In this document: in pieces, positions 59,050-64,000 of the stretch | How positions within the stretch are numbered: the first letter of the stretch is position 1 | How the letters are laid out: the number at the start of each line of letters is the position of its first letter | The notes under the pieces: generated by a model | Told to the model about the DNA's origin: nothing | What the model saw: the letters and a program-made list of their open reading frames with translations, nothing else | The model's database searches: none | Program-made: the position numbers and the translations under genes | DNA from: Brachycybe producta | Taxonomy: Eukaryota; Arthropoda; Diplopoda; Playtdesmida; Andrognathidae | Direction of reading: 5' to 3' | NCBI GenBank assembly: GCA_036925085.1 | Contig: JAUPFP010000011.1 | Span: 930,001 to 994,000 of the forward strand | DNA: 64,000 bases

Positions 59050-59880
59050 AAATTACACTGGCCAACAATTTTTCACTTTTTTTCTGCTGACTAAGATCTG
59101 ACACTTGTGTTTAAGTAATTTTGGGGTGCTGATTTCAAAAATAAAATCAGTTTTTACATAGCATGTCCCGTTTTTGTTCTATGGCATGTTTTATTTTTCA
59201 GGTTTTTGTTCATCAACTAGAAGAAAGTGTTTGAATAGTCTAGCTACATTTTTTATGTATGTGGAAGCTTCATTGTACCCATTCAAAGGATGAGTTTTAG
59301 CAATTTTGTGAAGGTGCAGGTGGCTTACTTTCAAGTGAGACTTGAAGACTAGGACAAGTCTTGGACTCCACGTAAAGTGTGCAAGCCCTGAGTAAATGGG
59401 TTGCAACATGAGAATAAAGGTTCATTTTCTCAACAGTCATCTTGATACATTTCCTGAAAATCTAGGTTATATAAGTGATGAGCAAGGCAAAAGGTTTCAT
59501 TATGATATAAAAGCTATGGAGGAGTGATACCAAGGAAGGTGGGATACCCACATGATGGCAGACTACTGGTGGAGTGTTAAAAAACTGAATTTAAACACTC
59601 CAAAAAGGGCCTACATACAAAAACTTATCCATGATGGAGGAATGTGCCATCACCATGAAAAACATTGTAATCGTATACTTTTATATGGAGATTGATCCAA
59701 ATGGAGGTATGGCATAGTGTAAAAACTTGACGTGATGGGCAAAAACCAATGTGATATCTGAGTCCAGAACCCCAATATTAGTCAGAATTTTGGGGCTTGA
59801 CATCAAAAGGTGTTGCTAGTGTTTGTGTCCCACTTCAAATGGAAAACATAGATCAGTTTGTACATTGAAGCAACAAGAGA
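59050..59880 (+). mobile_element. transposon-derived ORF remnant ('HFLxSHLDxFPxN' family)
   Basis: The plus strand at about 59402-59585 reads GCNMRIKVHFLNSHLDTFPE, then NLGYISDEQGKRFHYDIKAM and, after a stop, YQGRWDTHMMADYWWSVKK. From memory, this block (HFLHSHLDxFPxNxGxxSDEQGERFHQDIKxMExRYQGRWxxxMMADYCW) recurs in repeat-associated proteins of many invertebrates; its superfamily is uncertain to me. The upstream CACTGGCCAACAATTTTTCA (59056) and the downstream TTTTGGGGCTTGACATCAAA (59789) may be termini or UTR. In-frame stops show it is dead. Confidence 0.6.
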
Positions 59881-61460
59881 TGACCGATTTTATTGTAAAG
59901 GGTTAATGAAAAAAGTGATATTCGTTTTCACTGTGATTTATTTTACTAGAATAACGCCCGTACAAAGTACGGGAAGCAATCAGTTAAGGATTGCAATTGT
60001 TAAAATCTTGAATTTTATTTCGCTATTACACACGACATGTCGTGCATGACGTACTTCCGCAGTAGCCAATAACTATAGTGTTACATCAGTCGGACAGTCA
60101 GTTTGTTCAAACAAATTATTATATTAGATGTATTTGAACAGCAGATTCTGAATTCAGTTTGTATGCACAACATCACTGGCCATGTGTATTTAGATACAAG
60201 CCTCTGTGTCTGATGAAGATGTTGTGAAATCACTGTGTCCAACGAAGATATTGTCAAGTCGCTGTGTCAGTCAAGGATGTCAGATTGCTGTGTCAGACAA
60301 AGATGTTGTCAATTGCTGTGTAACAGCCATGCTATTTTAATTGTTTATTAAATTTATAATTAAAAGTATTAATTAAAATTTTCTATTTAACTTTATTTTT
60401 TACTGTTCAAATAAGATACTCATCCATACAGTACTCAAATAAGATACTCATAAAGTCATTACTTAATGACTCTATGAGTATCTTATTTTCTTGCTGGTAA
60501 AATACAAACAAATAATAATGATCGAAGCGAGGGAGTGTAATAAAGTCTCATTTTTCTTAAATTAAAAAAAAAGGAAAAAACCTGATTTTTAATTTAAAGT
60601 GTGCTTACGAACTCAGTGTTGCAGGTTTACACCTGTTGAAAACTTGGAGTATCCAAATGGTGTAGAGCTGCAACTAAATGATGAATTCCCCAGTTGCAAA
60701 ATGATTAAGTTTAGAATAATTAAAACACCACTATTTAAGTTTAAAGTATAAAGATGAGGATTTATTCCACATATAAAAGCGATGTGAAAGGATAACTTGG
60801 TTTACAACACAACACTTGAAAATAATGTTTAAAATTATGTAAAAACCTAGCCAGAATAGGTCATAGGTTTGATCTTTAAAGAATGCTTCAAATAATCCTT
60901 AACAAACATAAAAATACGTCTCTATTTATACCCTGAGAATCCAGAAGTCGGATTCTAAGGACACTTTTCTGTGATTGGACAAATAAAAGTTTGGACCCAA
61001 ATAGACCAATCAATGGATTGGTCTTTTTGGCCAAAAAAGGAAACGAAAAACGTAAACAACTTAATTAAAAAGCAATAAAATCCACTCATGTGGAAGTTGA
61101 GAACAATAGCATAAGAGGGGAGAACCATAAGGTCAAGTTAAAAATAGAATCTGGGTCAATCAGTACCTATGAGTACCGAGCGGCCCAGAAGCTACAAAAT
61201 ACAAGGTGCATACAAAGTTTCAAAACCCAAAACAAATGGTGCTAAATTAATAAAAAAAATGGCCGGCACCAAAACGTCTCAATATCACCTACGAAATTCC
61301 AAAGCTACTGAATTCCGTGTTTTATACCAACCCCATAAAAAGCTTATTTTGAAATGTACCAACATGGTGTTTTCAACCCTAAAATGATTGAACTGCCCTT
61401 CTAGTGGAAGACAAAATAATGAAGAGTTTGAAAATCAGCTGTTCATAAAACATATTTTTT
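59881..61460. other. intergenic with short repeats; no recognised gene
   Basis: 60200-60330 has four degenerate units built on GCTGTGTCxGACxAAGATGTTG (about 35-45 bp apart). No gene evidence. Confidence 0.4.
60438..60487. repeat. 50-bp near-perfect palindrome
   Basis: AATAAGATACTCATAAAGTC pairs with GACTCTATGAGTATCTTATT around a short TAAT-containing loop. The left half is preceded by a direct repeat of CAAATAAGATACTCAT at 60408. It could be a terminator-like hairpin in RNA or part of a decayed MITE. Confidence 0.75.
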
Positions 61461-61479
61461 GCTGTCAAAAAAGCACTGA

Positions 61480-61650
61480 CCATTCCTGGTCGGTTAGAGT
61501 ATGGCAGAGTGATTCCACAACCCGGGCCCCATTCTGGCCACCCATGGTCGTTTCTTGGTTTACGTGGCCCAAAACTGACCGGCGCCATAATAGGTTGAGA
61601 ATGGGTAAACAGATTTACTCCCTTGGGGCATAAACTCTTGGCGAATCGAT
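61480..61650 (+). repeat. repeat pair member, inverted relative to 27760-27925
   Basis: Contains CCTGGTCGGTTA, AACCCGGGCCCC, TTGAGAATGGGTAAA and TTACTCCCTTGGGGCATAAA in the same order as the reverse complement of 27760-27925. The overlapping frames on both strands are not supported as genes. Confidence 0.6.
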
Positions 61651-61979
61651 GACTTAATTGCGTACCTTTATATAACACCTACCTCTGAAATGTGATTCCA
61701 GAACCTTTTTAAGCTAAATATGGCAACTAAAATATGGCAAATAGCTATTTTTAACAAAAAATATTTATTACGTTTAACAAATACTTTATAAACAAATGTC
61801 AAATGCAAAATAGTATTTGATTCATATGAAAATTACTAGCACAGACGTAGTGCCAAGTTTGAAAAATATGGCGACTATTTTTTTCCTACCCAAATTTTTG
61901 GTTTCACTAAATTCACGTGATCTTGTTTCCCCTTATTCTAACTCCTTGGTATACTAGGTTTAAATATACATCTGGCAAC

Positions 61980-63011
61980 CAGTGTTGGGGAGTATTTTAA
62001 ATACATGTATTTAAAATACTATTTTAAATACTTCATTTGTATTTAGTGTTTGTAATTAAAATACATCCATCAAATAATGTATTTGTATTTTGAAATTACT
62101 TTTTATTTATAGTATTTTAGTATTTTAATTACTACAAAACACTATTTTACTTTGACAAAGTTAAGTTGGATTGCTTTCATCACATTGAAGAAAAACGAAT
62201 GTTAGACATCCAAGTATTGAACCGGTTTCCAGAGCATCAAGCCTTCCTTCACGAAGTTGAATGACAGGCAATTAGAAATCGGTATACACAGAACTTGGCT
62301 CCGCCCTTTTTATTATGACCAGCAACTTTTAATTGGTTGGTTATGTAGTCTGACATCACATGCTTCGCCCTTTTCAACATCGAACCACACAACAAACCAA
62401 TTAGAAGTTGCCGGTCATCATAAAAAGGGCAGAGCCAACTTCTGTTTGTCCCGATTTCTAATTGCCTGTAGTTGAATGCAATTAACTCAAATGCAGCTTT
62501 GACAGCAATTCTAATAAGCAAAAAATTAAAAATGCAAGTTGATAATTTACTTTGTCCTTGTAGCATTAGATGGCGCTACTAGCCCTCCTCCTATTAAAAA
62601 TGTACTGACACTCTTCAATGCTGACTCACCTTCCTTTCTCACTGGCAAACTTTTAATCACGTCATCGCTATTTCTACACGTGATCTCTTCACTTATATAA
62701 TGTTCTGGGTAAGTTTGTCACGTGCTGATAATAGGTTGTTGGAGGTTGGCGCCATCTATGTAGCATTTACACAATTATTTTTCTATGGAGCCCTCTTAAG
62801 TTAAAAACAAATTTGAACAGTTAGTACTCGTCAAGACAAATACATTGAAGTAAATATTTTAGTATTTTAAATACTTTTTTAAAGTATTTTGTATTTTCTA
62901 TTTTAAATAAAAGTAGAAATTTGTATTTTGTATTTTAATTTAAATACATTTTCATGAAACTATTTTGTATTTTATTTAAAATACTTTTTAAAAGTATTTT
63001 CCCCAACACGG
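61980..63011. mobile_element. hAT element (1032 bp) with perfect 8-bp target duplication
   Basis: Starts CAGTGTTGGGGAGTATTTTA and ends AAAAGTATTTTCCCCAACAC plus GG. It is flanked by CTGGCAAC on both sides (61972-61979 and 63012-63019). The CAGTGTTGGGGAAAATACTTT terminus is a widely seen hAT end. Subterminal regions are TATTTTAAATAC-rich. It contains the nested MULE-like MITE 62264-62469. AGATGGCGC (62566) and GCGCCATCT (62750) form an internal inverted pair. Confidence 0.9.
62264..62469. mobile_element. MULE-like MITE nested in the hAT element (206 bp)
   Basis: Terminal repeats ACAGGCAATTAGAAATCGG on both ends (inverted), flanked by the perfect 9-bp duplication AGTTGAATG (62255-62263 and 62470-62478). 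The core ACAAACCAATTAGAAGTTG and TCATAAAAAGGGC matches 5406-5547. The frames on both strands are artefacts. Confidence 0.88.
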
Positions 63012-63065
63012 CTGGCAACACTGCAAGCGAAAAACAGCTTTAGCATTCTGTTTAGTATACTATTG

Positions 63066-63992
63066 TGTAGCATGGCTGGCCCTTGACATGGCTGTTCACC
63101 ATTTTATAGAATGCCTGGAGGACGTCCAGCCGTTGTTGCCGAACTTTGATTGTCTCTTTGTTGGGTAGCTGGTCCCCGACCAGCCGGTTGAGTCCGGGTC
63201 GTGCGATGCTCCACACTCTCTGAGCTCGGGCTCTGTGACCTGCCAGGTGATCCAGGTCTACTTGTTGACCTGGATGCGCAGCCCTTGGTCATGCCTCTGC
63301 TCCTAATCAGAGTTGGACTCCCTGGCATTGTAGATCTGTGTTCGGTTTCGTGTAGACAGGACTCCTAGTTACCACAATTTAAAGATACAGTGATGACTCT
63401 ACACCTCAAGGAGGTGTCCTCGCGAACAAAGAAAAAAACTTCCCTCTTTGCGAATTAACTGGTTTATTTTATAAGCAATTATGATACATTGCAAACGAAA
63501 TAAAATACTACAAGAAAAGGTTCTAAGTCCAAAAAGCTATTTTGGCTCAGAGTTTTCTGCTCTCAAACGACGAGAAAAACATTCTGGTCCTGCAAATTTT
63601 TGCTTACTGTCCTCCTGAGGACAGTTATTACTTTGGCCCTTGGAAAGGGTCACTCGTGACCAGGGGCTGCCCATAGGTCGTGCTGACCAATGGTGATATC
63701 TGGCCCCAAAATATTTCCTTTTTTGGAACTCATTTTTCCGAAATATAAAAATGATTCTGTAAAAATTATCTGGGCCTGTCCAGTGTCACTGGACATGAGG
63801 AAAAGCAATTTTCCTTTCTTAATTGTTTCCATATATGTCGGTGGAACTCTTTCATTTCTTGGACACTTTTTATGGGCCACCTTTCTGTCTAAGAAAAGGT
63901 GGTTGTCAAACCTAAGAAGACCGAGTAGCGGCATTCCCTACACATGTGTATATGTATATGTGTATGCTGACACATGTGAAGAGGGTGTCACA
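63066..63992 (-). mobile_element. solo LTR, family 2, with ATTG target duplications (927 bp)
   Basis: On the minus strand it starts TGTGACACCCTCTTCACATG and ends GCCAGCCATGCTACA, flanked by ATTG (63062-63065 and 63993-63996). It aligns along its length with 28133-29130: GCTGGTCCC, GACCAGCCGGTTGAGTCC, CTCCCTGGCATTGT and ACAATTTAAAGATmCAGTGA are shared. TATAAAATAAA on the minus strand near 63465 is a TATA/polyadenylation candidate. The two copies have different target duplications, so they are separate insertions. Confidence 0.85.
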
Positions 63993-64000
63993 ATTGAGCC

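Noticed and set aside
5740-64000. tRNA genes
   Set aside because: I looked for B-box-like GGTTCGAnTCC with an upstream A-box and saw none convincing; a tRNAscan-SE run would settle it.
1-64000. CRISPR array, operon or prokaryotic features
   Set aside because: Spliced genes, non-LTR elements and AT-rich intergenic DNA show this is a eukaryotic nuclear sequence; the regular repeats are minisatellites.

Overview
This is an AT-rich, intron-bearing, repeat-dense piece of an animal nuclear genome. No long ORF and no housekeeping gene is visible. The organism cannot be fixed from sequence alone. The mix of repeats (hAT, MULE-like, Tigger/pogo-like and PIF/Harbinger elements, TTAA-site elements, CR1/Jockey-like LINE remnants, solo LTRs) and the strong excess of the palindrome TAGGCCTA suggest an aquatic invertebrate, possibly a deuterostome; this is inference.

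The gene content is a loose array of small secreted-peptide precursor genes, all on the minus strand. Each complete one has the same build: a 20-24 codon first exon that encodes only a signal peptide, a phase-0 GT-AG intron, and a short second exon encoding a propeptide, a basic cleavage site (KR, RR or a single R) and a Gly/Ser/Asn/Asp-rich C-terminal peptide. Members: gene 1 (first exon only, 1843-1902), gene 2 (Cys-rich terminal exon, 3734-3863), gene 3 (14640-17708), gene 4 (20187-20937), genes 5 and 6 (32156-33449 and 37904-38829), gene 7 (50240-53679) and gene 8 (56633-57789). Genes 3 and 4 are clear paralogues. Genes 5 and 6 are copies within a tandem segmental duplication and share weaker features with 3 and 4. 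Genes 7 and 8 share only the architecture. I recognise none of them as a named family; neuropeptide-like or antimicrobial-peptide-like roles are guesses.

Layout: 1-5.5 kb holds genes 1 and 2, a TTAA-site MITE and a 'TTAGGGCAAATG' minisatellite. 5.5-14.2 kb is a transposon graveyard (hAT, LINE, LTR and nested MITE insertions). 14.6-21 kb holds genes 3 and 4; the intron of gene 3 carries six separate transposon insertions. 22.8-29.1 kb has a 'TTAGGGCAAATG' inverted-repeat element, a Harbinger-type MITE and a solo LTR with 4-bp target duplications. 29.4-38.9 kb is a direct tandem duplication carrying genes 5 and 6; the right copy later took three DNA-transposon insertions. 40.2-47.4 kb is nested LTR, hAT, palindrome and LINE sequence. 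48-58 kb holds genes 7 and 8 and a Harbinger transposase remnant. 59-64 kb is again transposon-derived and ends in a second solo LTR of the same family.

The genes probably work as a lineage-specific family of secreted peptides, matured by signal peptidase and then by basic-site convertases. Four of them have a TATA-like box 60-120 bp upstream of the ATG, so each is probably transcribed on its own.
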